Shown here: positions 23,435 to 35,147 of the stretch, in pieces
Layout: each line of letters opens with the position of its first letter
Position numbering within the stretch: the first letter of the stretch is position 1
Origin: Pisolithus tinctorius
Lineage: Eukaryota > Basidiomycota > Agaricomycetes > Boletales > Pisolithaceae
Length of the DNA: 64,000 nt
Direction of reading: 5' to 3'
Assembly: GCA_024663395.1 (NCBI GenBank)
Contig: JANFAH010000003.1
Span: 3,720,001 to 3,784,000, forward strand
Translations under genes and position numbers: made by a program
The notes under the pieces: generated by a model
Database searches by the model: none
Seen by the model: only the letters and a program-made list of their open reading frames with translations
Told to the model about the DNA's origin: nothing

Positions 23435-23837
23435 TGTCACACACCAAAGGCGTTGTGGACATGGTTACAGCTGACTCTGCCTAACTCGTTGACGAGTTGT
23501 GTGCAATGCCCAAGCATGCAGATGAAGACTAAAGGCCTCATGCATAGAAAGACTGTTGGACATGAACAGTCATCCTTCACACAAGAACGAGTCGTCAGTG
23601 CTAAAGAGAAAAGAGGAAGCAAGTTAAGCGCACATTAAAGGTTTTTAGCGCCCGTGTACGGCATTCCAGTTTTCGTCATATCTCTGCCATTTCCAAAGAT
23701 ATCAACTCGGTTCACATACTCGCTTAAAGTGCTCAGCCCCACGATTCTTCCTTCCAAATTTGGAGAGGATCCTCGCACCCTGCATGTTTCTACAGCACTC
23801 CATCCATCAGATGCTCATTTTGCTAAGTCCATCAATC

Positions 23838-24317
23838 ATGGCCACCTCTTCGTCGATCATCTCGCTTGTCTCATTTGCCAGAGACAGTGGCTACGTATAT
23901 CTGCCAGGCATTCCCACCAGCTTCTGTCCTGAAGCCCCCTGGTTCATTCCATCGTTGTCAGCCCCATCTCATCCCATGCAGCTTGGTCAGCATGTTCTCC
24001 TTGTCAGTATGACTTCCAGAAGGACGTTCTTTGGTCACCTCAGGTCTGTCACTCGGTTAGAAAGGTCTTATGTGGTTGTTTCAGTCTCCCCAGTTGATGA
24101 AGCATATGGATCATTCCTCCCTGCTCCCTGCACTGTCTTTATTCCAGTCTTGTCCATCATTCTTCCCGCATTGCAACAGCTGCAGCATAGTCTACTGTCC
24201 TCCAGCCTCCCTGATCGCATTCATGACAAGTATGACATGCATCTTGCCTTCTTACTGCAAGATCCAGCAGAAGACGTTCCCCCTTCTCCTCCTCCTCCAT
24301 CAGAGCCCCGTTCATGA
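23838..24317 (+). CDS. LTR-encoded ORF, 159 codons (copy 3, 5' LTR of B)
   Basis: MATSSSIISLVSFARDSGY...SEPRS in the U3 region, about 440 bp upstream of the TATA box. An A at -3 and G at +4 give a good start context. Relative to the 3' LTR copy, the differences in the first third are silent or conservative (V/I). Function unknown. Confidence 0.4.
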   Translation: MATSSSIISLVSFARDSGYVYLPGIPTSFCPEAPWFIPSLSAPSHPMQLGQHVLLVSMTSRRTFFGHLRSVTRLERSYVVVSVSPVDEAYGSFLPAPCTVFIPVLSIILPALQQLQHSLLSSSLPDRIHDKYDMHLAFLLQDPAEDVPPSPPPPSEPRS

Positions 24318-24753
24318 AGTTTTTGTTAACTTCGCTGAGAGGATGGAAGGGTGGGAGACGCAATCGCGTATGCTCCATTGCCCCACAGACCCCCAATGCC
24401 CTAGCCCCCTTTGACACCTGACTCATGCCCTTCAATTCTGGAGTTAATACTTCCCTATCTGGAAACACCGTCCATCTGTCATGCCATCTTTGGATCTAGA
24501 GATGTCTCCACCAAGATCTAACTTGCATCGCCACCCCCTAATGTGATATCAGTGTGCTTACTCAGTTTCTGATTCTGTTTGACTCATTTTGTGATATTTT
24601 GACTATCCTTGACTCGTTCATTGCCCATACTTACCAATCTTCTTTGCTTGCTTACTTTTCATTTCTCGCTTACTCATCATGATTACTCAGTCCTTACTCA
24701 TTACTTACCAAGTGTTTGTGCCTTGTTTGTCACAAGCTGTGCTCCCCCCTCAG

Positions 24754-24761
24754 TATATAAA
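24754..24761 (+). promoter_or_regulatory. TATA box of the B LTR
   Basis: TATATAAA, conserved in all four B-family LTR copies in the window. The transcript would start about 30-35 nt downstream. No 11-nt self-priming match to the sequence after the LTR was found, unlike C, D and E. Confidence 0.7.
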
Positions 24762-25365
24762 CCCCCATGTACTTAGCTACCCACAAGCAATCAGAATCAA
24801 TCAGTCCAGTGCCTATCTCGTCGTCGACAGTTGAGGCTCCACGAAGGGGTCTACCTGTCATCATTCGTATACTTGGTAGTTGAGGCTCATTCGGAAGAGT
24901 CTATCTGCCTCCATCATTCATCTGAAGCTTCCTCTTAGTCAGCAGTCTTAGTCATCCCTCCACTCCTGCGTAACTCATCAACGACTTGCGCCAGGAGCAC
25001 ATTTTATCGAAGTCCATTATTCCAAGAAGTCCTTTTGGCTGAACACCTTCACTCTGTTCAGCATCCCCTCCTCAGTCATCATCCATTCATCTACTCCTGC
25101 ATAACTCGTCGTCGACTTGCGCTAGGAGCACCCTGCCATTGAAGTTTCCCCCTCTTAGGTTTCTGCACTCCAGGTTCCACGGAGGCACACCACCACTTGC
25201 TTTACATTTGTCTTTTGTGTTGGTTTTGGTTGGTTTTCACCACCTTTCCACACTTTGACTCACATCTGGAGCCCACCGCGAGGGGTGGTTATTCCTGGAT
25301 CAAGAACCCTGCTCGCTCAGCCTATTGAAACTTGTCTCTAAAAAACCACTTGATATCTCATTACT

Positions 25366-28075
25366 ATGTCATCCACCATCCCCACTATCTATCCTCCTAC
25401 ATCATCGGCAGTTCCAGTAGCTATGGCTGCTCCCCCTGCTCACTCTGTCCTCACTATGCCCTTGCTTGGCATGAAGTCTGCCCCTGAATTATTCCAAGGA
25501 GACCATACCCATGTTCGCTCCTTCTTGGACCACTATGAACGTCTCTGTGCCTACCACAATGTCACTTCTGACCAGGAAATGGTCGAATCAATCCTCCAGT
25601 ACTGCAATGCTTGTGTTAGGGAGATTATTGAAGGAATGGCTCATTACTACACTCCTGATTGGGCTAACTTGAAGGCTGATCTCCTCAAGTACTTTGATGC
25701 TGATCTATCAGATGAAAGGTTCTTTGAAAGGCATCTCAAGAGCTTTGCTTTGGAGTCTAGGATGCAGCCCATCATGACACTTCAAGACTTTAGGGCTTAC
25801 AACCGTGGCTTCATTCGCATTGGAGGTTGGTTGAAGAATAAAGGAAGGATCTCGGTTGATGAATATAATCGCTACTTCTGGGCTGGTTTGTCCCCAGTCT
25901 TTCGTGGCTTGGTTGAAACTTGTCTCAGGACAAAGGATCCAAACCTTGACATCAGCAGGCCATTCCCCTATGATGATGTATGCCAGTCAGCTGAAGAGGT
26001 CCTTTGCCGTGATCGCTTTGATGCAGATGACCTTGACTTCCTTGGCCCTTGTGCTGCCCCTGCTCCTCAGGCCCAGCCTAGTGCTTCTCATCACTCAGAT
26101 GGAAGAGATGACAGTGTTCGCCCTCTGCTCCCTTCCCATGAAGCCAGAAGAAACCTTGAAAATTTGGAGAAAGAAGGACCTACTGCTCGCAAACAAGATG
26201 AGGTTGAGACCCTAATCAAGTCCCTCTCTTGCATGTCACTCAATGACCCAGACTACTCCCTCCTCTACTATCGTGCTATCAAGATGGATCCTGATGCTGC
26301 AAAGGTGCTTCGTGCTCCTTCCCTTCGTCCTGCTCCTGCATCTACTCCTGCATCCACTGCCCCTGCTGCTACTTCCTTGTCCCAGACCCGTCCTGCTAGG
26401 AGGACCATCACTTGTTATGGCTGTGGTGTTGAAGGCCATGGTGTTGAGAGTTGCCAGGCCATTAATGATCTCATTCAGAAGGGTTCTTTGGCATGTGATG
26501 AAAACCATTGAGTCATCTACCCTAATGGACAGCACATCTATCGCAATGGAGAAGAGACTATCCTTCAAGCCTATGAGCGCACTAAAGCTGCTGCTCAGCC
26601 TGCCAATGCAGTTCACTTTGTTATCCATGAAGAGGCCGAAGAAGAGTCTAGTGCCGAGATTTATGAGTTGGAAGAAGAACCCCTTGTTGCTGCTGTGGAT
26701 CGCTCTAACAAGGTTACCAAAGAAAAGAGAAAGGCTGTCTTTGACAGTGTCCTTGTCCCACCTCGTTCGCATGGCAAGGAGAAAGAGAGTCAGGATCCAA
26801 AGCCTTCATCCTCTGCATCCATCCCTGCTCCACAGAAAGTACCACTTGCCCCTGCCTTTGTACCAGTTGACGTCCATCCCACTATCTTTGATGGAACTAG
26901 AGATGATGCTATCATGGAAGATGCCTCTGTCCCAAAGCCATCTGGTCAAGCCACTGATTCTGCAGACAGGTCTAAGAAATCCAAGCCCCCTCCTACCACT
27001 TCCCTGTCTTCATCACTTTCACAGTCTGCCAACTCTAAAGCCATTGTAGAGTGCATTCTTTCTACTCCCTTGACTGTATCTGTTGGGGAGGTCATTGGAT
27101 CATCTAGGGATGTTTCTCAGCACCTTCAGGAGCTTATGCGATTCAAGAGACAGCCCCTGGCTCAGCCAGTCAAGTCTGTTACTGCTGTTGAAGGAACTCC
27201 TCCTGCATCCTCCTACTTGGCCTTGACATCTAGCCCCCTCATCACTATCAATCTGACTTGCAATGGTCGTCGTGTAACAGGTGTCATTGACTCTGGATCT
27301 ACCCTCAATGTTGTTCGTGCTGGTATAGCCCAGTCGGTCATTCGCATGCCCGTCGATATGTCACAGACCATCAATATGCGAGATGCAAAAGGAGGTATCT
27401 CTACTCTGAAAGGTCTGGTACAAGATGTTCCTCTCTTCTGTGGTGCTGCCAGGACTTGGACCAATCTATTCGTTGCCCCAGACACTAATGCAGGCTTTGA
27501 TCTCCTCCTTGGTCGTCCTTGGGCTCTCGGGAACTCGGTTAGCATTGTTGAAAGAGAGTCTGGAACTTATGTTGTCTTTGGAGCTGATTCAGATTGCCCC
27601 CTGGAGATGTGTGTTACTGAAGGCCAGCTTGGGTCTGTTGCAGATACTCTTATGGTGACTCTAGAGCCTGTCCATTCTCAGCAAGAAGCCGATGAACCTA
27701 TGAGAGATGTAGCAGTTGGTACCCCTCATCATGTTTCACCCATTGTCTTCGCTCCACCCCCATCAACTTCACAGTCACCCCCTCAGTCACTTGATTCTAC
27801 TCTGCTGTATCCTGAATCACCCCCAGATGGGTTTGATGTTGCCTCAGCCTTTCCTGTGTTCCATCCCATTCCTGTCCAAGCATTCCCACCTCCTACCAGT
27901 CCCTTTCCTTCGGAGTTTGTTGGTCAGCTTACCCAGGAGTTACAGTCCACTGATGTGAGTGGATTGGAGGATAATCCTACCCTTGCCCAGATTCGTCGCC
28001 AGATCAGAAGAGAAGAGCACCAGTCACTTGTCTTGCTTCTTACTAGCCTTGCTCATTGCACTCCCCATCTGTCCT
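25366..28075 (+). pseudogene. Element B gag-protease, first part
   Basis: Starts MSSTIPTIYPPTSSAVPV about 100 bp after the LTR. The gag body (25,470-26,050) is followed by a CCHC zinc knuckle, CYGCGVEGHGVESC (about 26,415-26,456). A single TGA at 26,509-26,511 (DENH-stop-VIYPNGQ) fits CGA-to-TGA, and the frame continues to a retroviral-type aspartic protease (GVIDSGSTLNVV at about 27,283, and the second-half motif FDLLLGRPWALGN near 27,500). At 28,071-28,075 the coding sequence meets the GTCCT duplication of C and resumes in frame after it (PHLSSLYLDSNHAL). The stop could be recoded, but the CpG pattern makes decay likelier. Confidence 0.9.
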
Positions 28076-28471
28076 TGTTACGATATGTACTCTTTTCCTT
28101 CCTTTTCTTTCCCTTTTTATCTTATCTAAATCTTCTTGACTTGTCTTATCTCTTGGCCTTGGTCCGGACTCCGGTCTAGACCTCGCCTCGCCTCTGCCAT
28201 GCTTTCTCCTTCTGGTACGTTCCGCTCCACTATGATATCATCATGACATCACTATGATGTCACGGACCTCATGTACGCCTCACCGTTGCCTCATGTACTG
28301 TAGTATAAGTACTGTTGCTCAATCACCCAACTAGCTCTAAGCTAGTTCATTTGGGTCTTCGGGATCTAAAGTCGCCTGCTTCTAAGCCGTCTCCTCTCCT
28401 TTTCTTTCTTCCTCTTCTATTGGTTCTTGGTGTGAGCCTACAACAAATCCCGTTGTGTAGGTCTCATCACA
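28076..28471 (+). repeat. 5' LTR of element C
   Basis: TGTTAC...CATCACA, 396 bp. TATAA lies at 28,304-28,308 and the palindrome AACTAGCT-CTA-AGCTAGTT at 28,329-28,347 spans the predicted RNA start. Confidence 0.95.
28339..28349 (+). promoter_or_regulatory. Predicted RNA start / self-primer of C
   Basis: AAGCTAGTTCA, 35 nt after the start of TATAA, is the exact complement of the primer site at 28,474-28,484. This is the arrangement known for Tf1 of fission yeast and sushi elements. Confidence 0.75.
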
Positions 28472-28473
28472 CT

Positions 28474-28484
28474 TGAACTAGCTT
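28474..28484 (+). promoter_or_regulatory. Self-priming primer binding site of C
   Basis: TGAACTAGCTT begins 2 nt after the 5' LTR and pairs 11/11 with 28,339-28,349 in the LTR. Element D has the same pair at 41,309-41,319. Confidence 0.75.
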
Positions 28485-28777
28485 CTCACCGTTGTACCCT
28501 CGCACCGTCGTCACCATTCCTCGTTCCCTTCGCCAAGGCTCGTGGGTGTACTCGCCAAGTCCCCCAGCCTCCGAACCCAACCCAAACCTCTTCGTCCCGT
28601 ACATCCCTGAGCGACGCTCGCTCACTCCGCTCTTCAATCACAACCTCTACCCCCTTCCACCGCCCCCGTCTTACCCCTTCTCCGTTGAGTCCGTCTTCCC
28701 CTGTTCACTCCCTGCTGAACCACAGCAGCCCCGTTACAACCTCCGCCCCCGTCACACCCTAAAACGTCCAGGTCGCT

Positions 28778-29816
28778 ATGGACGGTATCCAGGACCAACT
28801 TACCGAGCTCCGAGACACCCTCGACACTCTACGAGACGAAAATTACAGACTAAGCAACGAGCTAAGGGTCCATAGAAGGACAGCGAAACCAATGGAATGC
28901 CCTCCCTGCGGATGTTATCCAGAGGAGGATAGAAGTGATGGCCGACCCGGGTCAGTACGCCGGTGATCGTGCCAAGTTTTCAGAATGGTGGGTCAAAATG
29001 AAAGTGTGGGTCGCGCAGAATAGGACTGCACTGCCAACCACCCAAGATAAATGTACTGCGGTGTGGTCCCGTATGACAGGCCCTGTAGCTGGAAGATTTG
29101 CTCAAGCCAAGTTTTCGCTCGCTATCGTCACTGGAGTATGGCCTGATACGGCCGAGATGATAGAAGATATTGATAGGTTCTTCGCCCCTCAAACGGATGT
29201 TGAGTGGGCAAAAGCACAGATGCGCACGATGCGCCAAGGGAACTCTCGGTATGAGGAGTTCTACACGAAGTTTGAGTCCCTAAAAGTCCAGGGACGGGTC
29301 ACTGATGAAACTGCCGGTTTCTTATTGGAAAATGCTGTCCATCCCGCCATCATGAAAGAGGCCCTAAGGAGGGGATACATGCAGGGTAACTATCTTCAGA
29401 TGACTGTCGCCTTCTGAGAAGCTGCCCTAGCCAGGGACCGCTTCAAACTCCTGTATAACCACTACCCTGACGAACCCGCTCCCCGCTCTTCTTATAATCG
29501 CCCTTCATATCCTCCCCGTTTCACCCCTACTGGCACTCAACCTGGCCACAGTGCTCCCATGGAAATTGGCGCTGCTCGCTTCCCCCCTTGTCCTGTCCCT
29601 TCCCACATTAAGTGTTTCGACTGCCAGGGGAACCACTACAAGCGTGACTGTCCCCGTGCTAAAGGAAAGGGTCCCGCTAGACCCAACATACGGGAGGTAA
29701 CCCAGGAGGCTCAAGAGACCGCTCTCTGTCAAATGTCATTTGAAGAGATGCAAGCCTTCTTCTACGACAAGCAGATCAACAAGATGAAGAGCCAGGGAAA
29801 AGAGTTCGGCCAGTAG
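28778..29816 (+). pseudogene. Element C gag
   Basis: Starts MDGIQDQLTELRDTL at 28,778 (D has MEGIQDQLTDLRDTL). A small deletion relative to D near 28,860-28,900 shifts the frame. From 28,935 the capsid-like part is open to a TGA at 29,415-29,417, exactly where D has CGA (AFREAALA). The rest ends with zinc knuckle CFDCQGNHYKRDC (about 29,620) and KSQGKEFGQ-stop at 29,816. The D comparison shows directly that the stop arose by C-to-T at CpG. Confidence 0.92.
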
Positions 29817-32800
29817 AGGATCAGGTCTCCACTGGCTATGTTTATAATAAGTTTTCTGTCTTAGGCGTTGACGATATCTCTACCGAGCAGGATATATTTA
29901 ACTCGGAGACTACTGTACCATCTGAAGAGGCGACCCCAGTGGGCGCGGCCGCAGATGTAAAACCACTGGTGCTTAATTCCTCTTGCGATAAAAATAAAAA
30001 AAATACGCCTATCCAGAAAATGAAAGAAACCCCGAAAATAAGGACGGCAGACCCAAAGGCCGAGTTAGAGTTGGAAGTGGTGTTAGAAGGATGAGAAAAG
30101 AAGTGGGACGTAAAAGCATTGGTGGATTCAGGGGCCAATGACACCTTCTTGGACAAAAGGTGGGCCGATGAAAATGACGTTCCCCTGATCAAGCTTGGTC
30201 GACCTGTCGCTGTCCTCAACGTCGATGGAACCCCTAACGTGGCAGGTAACATCACGCATGTTGCCTCCCTTGTCATGAACTACCAAGGACACCGAGAGCC
30301 TGTCTGGGCTCAGGTCACCACACTCGGCACCCACCCCCTCATTCTCGGATACACATGGTTGCGAAAACACAATCCAGAGGTATGTTGGGAAACCAAACAG
30401 GTGAAGTTATCCCGCTGTCCTCACGAGTGTCATGATCTTGCCCCAAAGACAAGGGCGGAGAGGATGGCAGAGGAACAGGAGGCACAGGACATGGAGTACC
30501 TCTACCCGAAGCTTCGTTCCACCAGGGTTTGAGCTGGCACTACCGAAGAGCTCGTCCCAAAGGAGTATCACCAGTACCTGAAGGTGTTTTCAAAGGAAGA
30601 GTCAGAAAGAATGCCACTTCGTAAACCCTGGGATCATGCCATCGATCTTAAAGAAACCTTCGCTCCCAAACGTGGTCGTCTCATCCCACTCTCTGTAGAA
30701 GAACAAAAGGAGGTGTCGGACTTCCTCGAGGATCAACTACGAAAAGGCTATATCCACCCCTCGAAGTCACCACAGACCTCACCGGTGTTCTTTGTGCCGA
30801 AGAAGGATGGGAAGAAATGTATGGTTCAGGACTACCACTACCTCAACGAGCATACAGTTAAAAATGCGTATCCTCTCCCTCTCATTTCTCAGCTCGTCGA
30901 TAAGCTCAAGGGCTGTAAGCTCTTCACCAAGATGGATCTCCGATGGGGATACAACAACGTCCATGTCAAGGAAGGAGACGAATGGAAGGCCGCCTTCGTT
31001 ACTCATAAAGGCGCTTACGAACCGCTGGTCATGTACTTTGGCCTCTGCAACTCGCCGTCCACCTTCCAAAACATGATGAATGACATCTTTGGTGACATGG
31101 AAGACGTCCTTGTGGTCTATATTGACGACCTGATGATCTTCACCAAGACGGATGATGAGAAGGAGCATGACAGGATAGTCCTGGAGGTGTTAAGAAGGCT
31201 AGAGGAGAATGACCTGTTTGTCAAACTGGAGAAGTGCTTCTTCAAACAGAAGCAGGTGGAGTTCTTAGGCATGGTGGTTGGGACTGAGGGAGTCAGTATG
31301 GATAAGAGTAAGGTCAAAGCCATAACTGAGTGGCCAGTTCCTACAAAGGTTCGCTCAGTACGAGCCTTCTTGGGACTGGCGAACTTCTATCATCACTTCA
31401 TCAAGGACTTTGCACAGGTCGCTCACCCCCTTAATGACCTCACAAGAAAGGATCAACTCTGGACCTGGGGATCCCGAGAACAACAGGCCTTCGATGCCTT
31501 GAAACTCGCCTTCACCACTGCCCCTGTTCTTGCGTTCCCAGATCAGGACAGGGAGTTCCGTCTAGAAACCGATGCCTCAGACTTTGCCACCAGTGCTGTC
31601 CTCTCCATGAAGTGTGAAGATGACCTCTGGCGACCCGTCGCCTTTTATTCCCACTCCATGTCCCCCCCTGAACGAAACTACCAGGTTTTCGATAAAGAGA
31701 TGCTGGCCATAATTCATGCTCTGGAGACATGGCAACATTACCTCGAAGCCACCCCTTACCAGTTTGAAATCTGGACTGACCATGCTAACCTCCAGTACTT
31801 CATGAAGGCACAGAATCTGGATCGCCGCCAGGCACGCTGGGCCCAGTATCTCTCCCGTTTCAACTACAAGCTGGTGTACAAGCCCAGGTCTTCAATGGCC
31901 AAGGCTGATGCCCTTTCTAGGAGAGAGGATCATGAACCAAAAGGGTCGGACAATCAGGGAGTTACGTTACTCGATCCCTCTAGAGTGGCAGCCACCTTGG
32001 TGATAGGAGAAGACGTTGACCTTGTCCTCGCTCTGAAATCTGCCTCCTCGGTAACACCACAACCAGAGGGTTCGGTCCTCAGAGAAGGACTGTACATTTG
32101 TCAGGGAAAGGTCTATGTTCCACCCGCCATCAGAGTCCATTGTCTTGAAAAGCACCATGACACCCCACTTGCAGGACATCCTGGCTGGAAGAAAACCCTG
32201 GAACTCGTCTCTCGCAACTATGTCTGGCCTGGGATGACTGCCACTGTTAAGGACTACGTCTTGGCATGTCACCGTTGCCAGATGGCTAAAAGTTCTAGAG
32301 TCCCTCCTGCGGGAAAGCTCCTTCCCAACCCTGTCCCCGAGCATCCTTGGACTGACATCTCGGTTGACTTCATGGAACTACCAGAGGCGCAGGGCTTCGA
32401 TAATGTCTTGGTGGTAGTGGACAGGTTTTCAAAGGAGGTGGTCTTTGCCCTGACTGTCAAGGAGGTGTCCTCGTTACAAACGGCAGAGCTTTTCCGCAAC
32501 CATGTCTGGACTCAACATGGCTTACTGTCCTCTGTCATTTCTGATCATGGCCCCCAGTTTGCCAGCACGTTCACCTCTGAGCTCTGCAAAATGCTTGGGG
32601 TCAAACCCAAGCTCTCCACTGCCTTCCACCCCCAGACTGATGGTCAAACGGAACACCTTAACCAGGACCTGCAGCAGTATCTCCGCCTTTTTGTCAATGA
32701 CCAACAAAACTCTTGGCCTTCTTGGCTCAAGGTCGCTCAGTTCTCCTACAATAATAAACGACAGGAGTCTACTGGCAAGAGCCCCTTCTCGGTCACTCAT

Positions 32801-33505
32801 TCTTACACCCCCAGGATGGGCGTGGAACCCTTCCTTTCCAGGGCAGAGGCAGCTACAGATCACGCCGTGGACCTCGCTAAGGTTCTGGAGGACACAAAGA
32901 AAGCTCTGAATAAAGCCGCAGAACGGATGAAGGTGTCTGCAGATGCGTCTCGTTCTAACTCCCCTTCCTACTCAGTTGGTGACATGGTCTGGCTGGAGAC
33001 CTCCCGCATCTCTCTCTCTGGCCGCCCCTCCAGGAAACTCACAGAACGGTGGATTGGCCCTTACAAGGTTGTTTCACTCAAACCCAACGCGCTAGAGTTG
33101 AAGCTTCCTAAGACCCTCAAAATCCACCCAGTCGTTAACGTTTCTCGGGTCAAACCCTACAAAGGCCCTTTGGAAGGACAACCTGTCACTCGCCCAGGAC
33201 CAGTGGTGGGACACGAGGATGATGAAGAGTTTGAGGTGGACTACATTGCTGATTCTCGCCTGAAAAGGAACAGGCTTGAGTACCTTGTCCATTGGAAGGG
33301 GTATCATGATGAAGATTGCACTTGGGAACCTAAGTCCGCTTTGAAGTCTGCCCCTGGTGCTATCAAGGACTTCCATCATCGCAACCCTTCTGCCCCTCGA
33401 AAACTCCATGGCATGGACTCCTCCCTCTTCTCTTCCCTCTTCAGACCCCTGGAGAACTTCACTGACACTGTCCCAACCTTCAATCGCCTGGAAGTCGATT
33501 TCTAA
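29813..33505 (+). pseudogene. Element C pol (PR-RT-RH-IN-chromodomain)
   Basis: The pol frame is -1 relative to gag and overlaps its stop. Protease DSGANDTF lies at about 30,125. Two TGAs, at 30,092-30,094 (D has CGA) and 30,530-30,532 (D has CAA), break the N-terminal part. From 30,584 a 973-codon frame is open: RT with YIDDLMIF (about 31,120), RNase H (ETDASDFATSAVLS), integrase with H-H-C-C (HHDTPLAGH, CHRCQMAK) and a DDE core (SVDFMEL, ISDHGPQF, DGQTEHL), GPY-like region and chromodomain EYLVHWKGYHDEDCTWEPKS (about 33,285). It ends at 33,505, 11 bp before the 3' LTR and just 5' of purine tract AAGGAGGGGATAG. Confidence 0.95.
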
Positions 33506-33516
33506 GGAGGGGATAG

Positions 33517-33912
33517 TGTTACAATACGTACTCTTTTCCTTCCTTTTCTTTCCCTTTTTATCTTATCTAAATCTTCTTGACTTGTCTTATCTCTTGGCCT
33601 TGGTCCGGACTCTGGTCTAGACCTCGCCTCGCCTCTGCCATGCTTTCTCCTTCTGGTACGTTCCGCTCCACTATGATATCATCATGACATCACTATGATG
33701 TCACGGACCTCATGTACGCCTCACCGTTGCCTCATGTACTGTAGTATAAGTACTGTTGCTCAATCACCCAACTAGCTCTAAGCTAGTTCATTTGGGTCTT
33801 CAGGATCTAAAGTCGCCTGCTTCTAAGCCGTCTCCTCTCCTTTTCTTTCTTCCTCTTCTATTGGTTCTTGGTGCGAGCCTACAACAAATCCCGTTGTTTA
33901 GGTCTTGTCACA
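33517..33912 (+). repeat. 3' LTR of element C
   Basis: TGTTAC...GTCACA, 396 bp, nearly identical to the 5' LTR. The observed differences (for example ACAATACG versus ACGATATG) are largely CpG transitions. Confidence 0.95.
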
Positions 33913-33917
33913 GTCCT

Positions 33918-35147
33918 CCCTTTATCTCGACTCAAACCATGCACTTGCTGGAGAAAGAGGTACTGATGGATCAGGAGTCTACTTCCAAGACTTCCTTATG
34001 CTTGATGTTCGCTTAGTTCGACAGGTCCCTGCCCCACTCGAGCATTACCATGAGCTTGAAGGTTCTGCCTATGTCAGGTTCTATCCTCGTCTACTCCCAC
34101 AGGCATCTCCCACTCAGAGCAATGCATCTCCACCTCCAGACCTGCCATCTGACTCGAGTCTACCTGTTTCACGTGTACTTTCTAATGGCGTTACTGCTCC
34201 GCCTCAGACTCCCTCTCCCCCATCCCCAGATCCAGTTATCATTCAAGAAGAGCCCACTGATGGTTCCCACCAGGCTTCACTTCTGTTCTGTAGAGACACT
34301 GTCACTCCAGACTCTGAAGCTACGTTCTCCATCTTCAATACTTCCTACTGCGGTTCAGTTGCCCCTACTTCCCATGATGCTTGCCATGACTCTCAGTCTG
34401 CACAACTCGACGACGAGTTGTGCAGGGATCCATATGTGCCCAGTCTATCCACCTCATCAGTCTGCGCAACTTGATGACGACTTGTGCAGCCATGTGCAGT
34501 TGCCAGGTTCATCCTCAGATATAGGTCATGACTCTCAGTCCACGCAACTCGTCGACGAGTTGCACATGTCCCACCACTTGTCCAGTCTATCCCCAGATAT
34601 ACCCACCACACTTTCGCCACTCGACTCTGATATGTTCAACACTAGTGTTGGCTCTCGCTTCTATCTGCCTAGCCCATCCTTGCTTCAGTCTGCACAACTC
34701 AACGACGACTTACGCAGGCATCAGCGTTCCTCTAGTCCAACTCTTCCCATGCCATTCTTACCCTCAGCTCCCCCAGCCATGTCTAATGCTGCTGTTGGTG
34801 AAGAGTCAGTTGCCATGCCAGAGCCTTACAACAATGTTGTCATGTGTCATACCCCTACTGGATGGATCGCTCACTTGCAGGAAGCTGCAGAGGACCATTC
34901 AGGTGATGTGGATGAAGAGGACCCAGGTGCATTCCCAAACTCCAGTCTTCATATCCTTGCCAGTGCAGTCAGTTTTGCCTCAGCCTCAGCTCATCCTCCC
35001 CCTTTCGAAGCAGTTTCATACCCAGACCACTTTCCTGCTTCCACTTCCTCAGATTCGATTCAAGACAGGTCCGATGATCTTTTCAGATGTGTTCCTCCAC
35101 TTTCTCCCATATCTCATCATTTATTTCTCCAGCTCTTTGAAGATTGA
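33918..35147 (+). pseudogene. Element B gag-protease, second part, with peptide/hairpin repeats
   Basis: Continues the frame broken by C (SSLYLDSNHALAGERGTDG...). The region is low-complexity, rich in Ser and Pro, and contains four copies of a peptide like SAQLDDELC (34,398, 34,462, 34,544 and 34,690), each encoded by the palindromic DNA motif. A frameshift between about 34,440 and 34,475 moves the frame; the second piece ends at 35,147 (HLFLQLFED-stop). The pol frame overlaps here at +1. I recognise no enzymatic domain in this part; it may be a linker or spacer region specific to the family. Confidence 0.6.
34398..34425 (+). repeat. Palindromic motif, internal copy 1 of B
   Basis: Perfect 12-bp stem (CTGCACAACTCG and its complement) around ACGA. 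Further internal copies lie at 34,462-34,489, 34,544-34,563 (a perfect 20-bp palindrome), 34,690-34,717 and 37,274-37,297. Each is preceded by CAGTC. Confidence 0.75.

Larger units (their letters stand above)
23435..25264 (+). repeat. 5' LTR of element B
   Basis: 1,830 bp, TGTCACACACC...TTTGACTCACA. Layout: palindrome copy at about 23,482-23,499; U3 ORF at 23,838-24,317; core promoter TATATAAA at 24,754-24,761; two related units beginning GTTGAGGCTC near 24,830-24,900; two CTCCTGC...GGAG stem-loops (about 24,963-24,997 and 25,093-25,128); and between them a GCTGAACA/TGTTCAGC hairpin. The RNA leader would therefore be highly structured. Confidence 0.95.
28076..33912 (+). mobile_element. Element C: Tf1/sushi-type chromovirus, youngest insertion
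   Basis: The 396-bp LTRs (28,076-28,471 and 33,517-33,912) are flanked by TSD GTCCT (28,071-28,075 and 33,913-33,917). It encodes gag, protease, RT (YIDD), RNase H, integrase and chromodomain. It is of the same family as D but inserted in B, which is inserted in D, so the family moved at two separate times. Three in-frame TGAs and a gag frameshift make this copy non-autonomous now. Confidence 0.96.

Noticed and set aside
25267..25285. tRNA primer site after the B 5' LTR (TGGAGCCCACCGCGAGG)
   Set aside because: It starts with TGG, but its complement does not continue into a plausible T-arm; no tRNA could be assigned.
26509..26511. TGA within B gag-pro read as programmed readthrough
   Set aside because: Every other stop in these elements is also TGA and fits CGA decay, so recoding is not needed.
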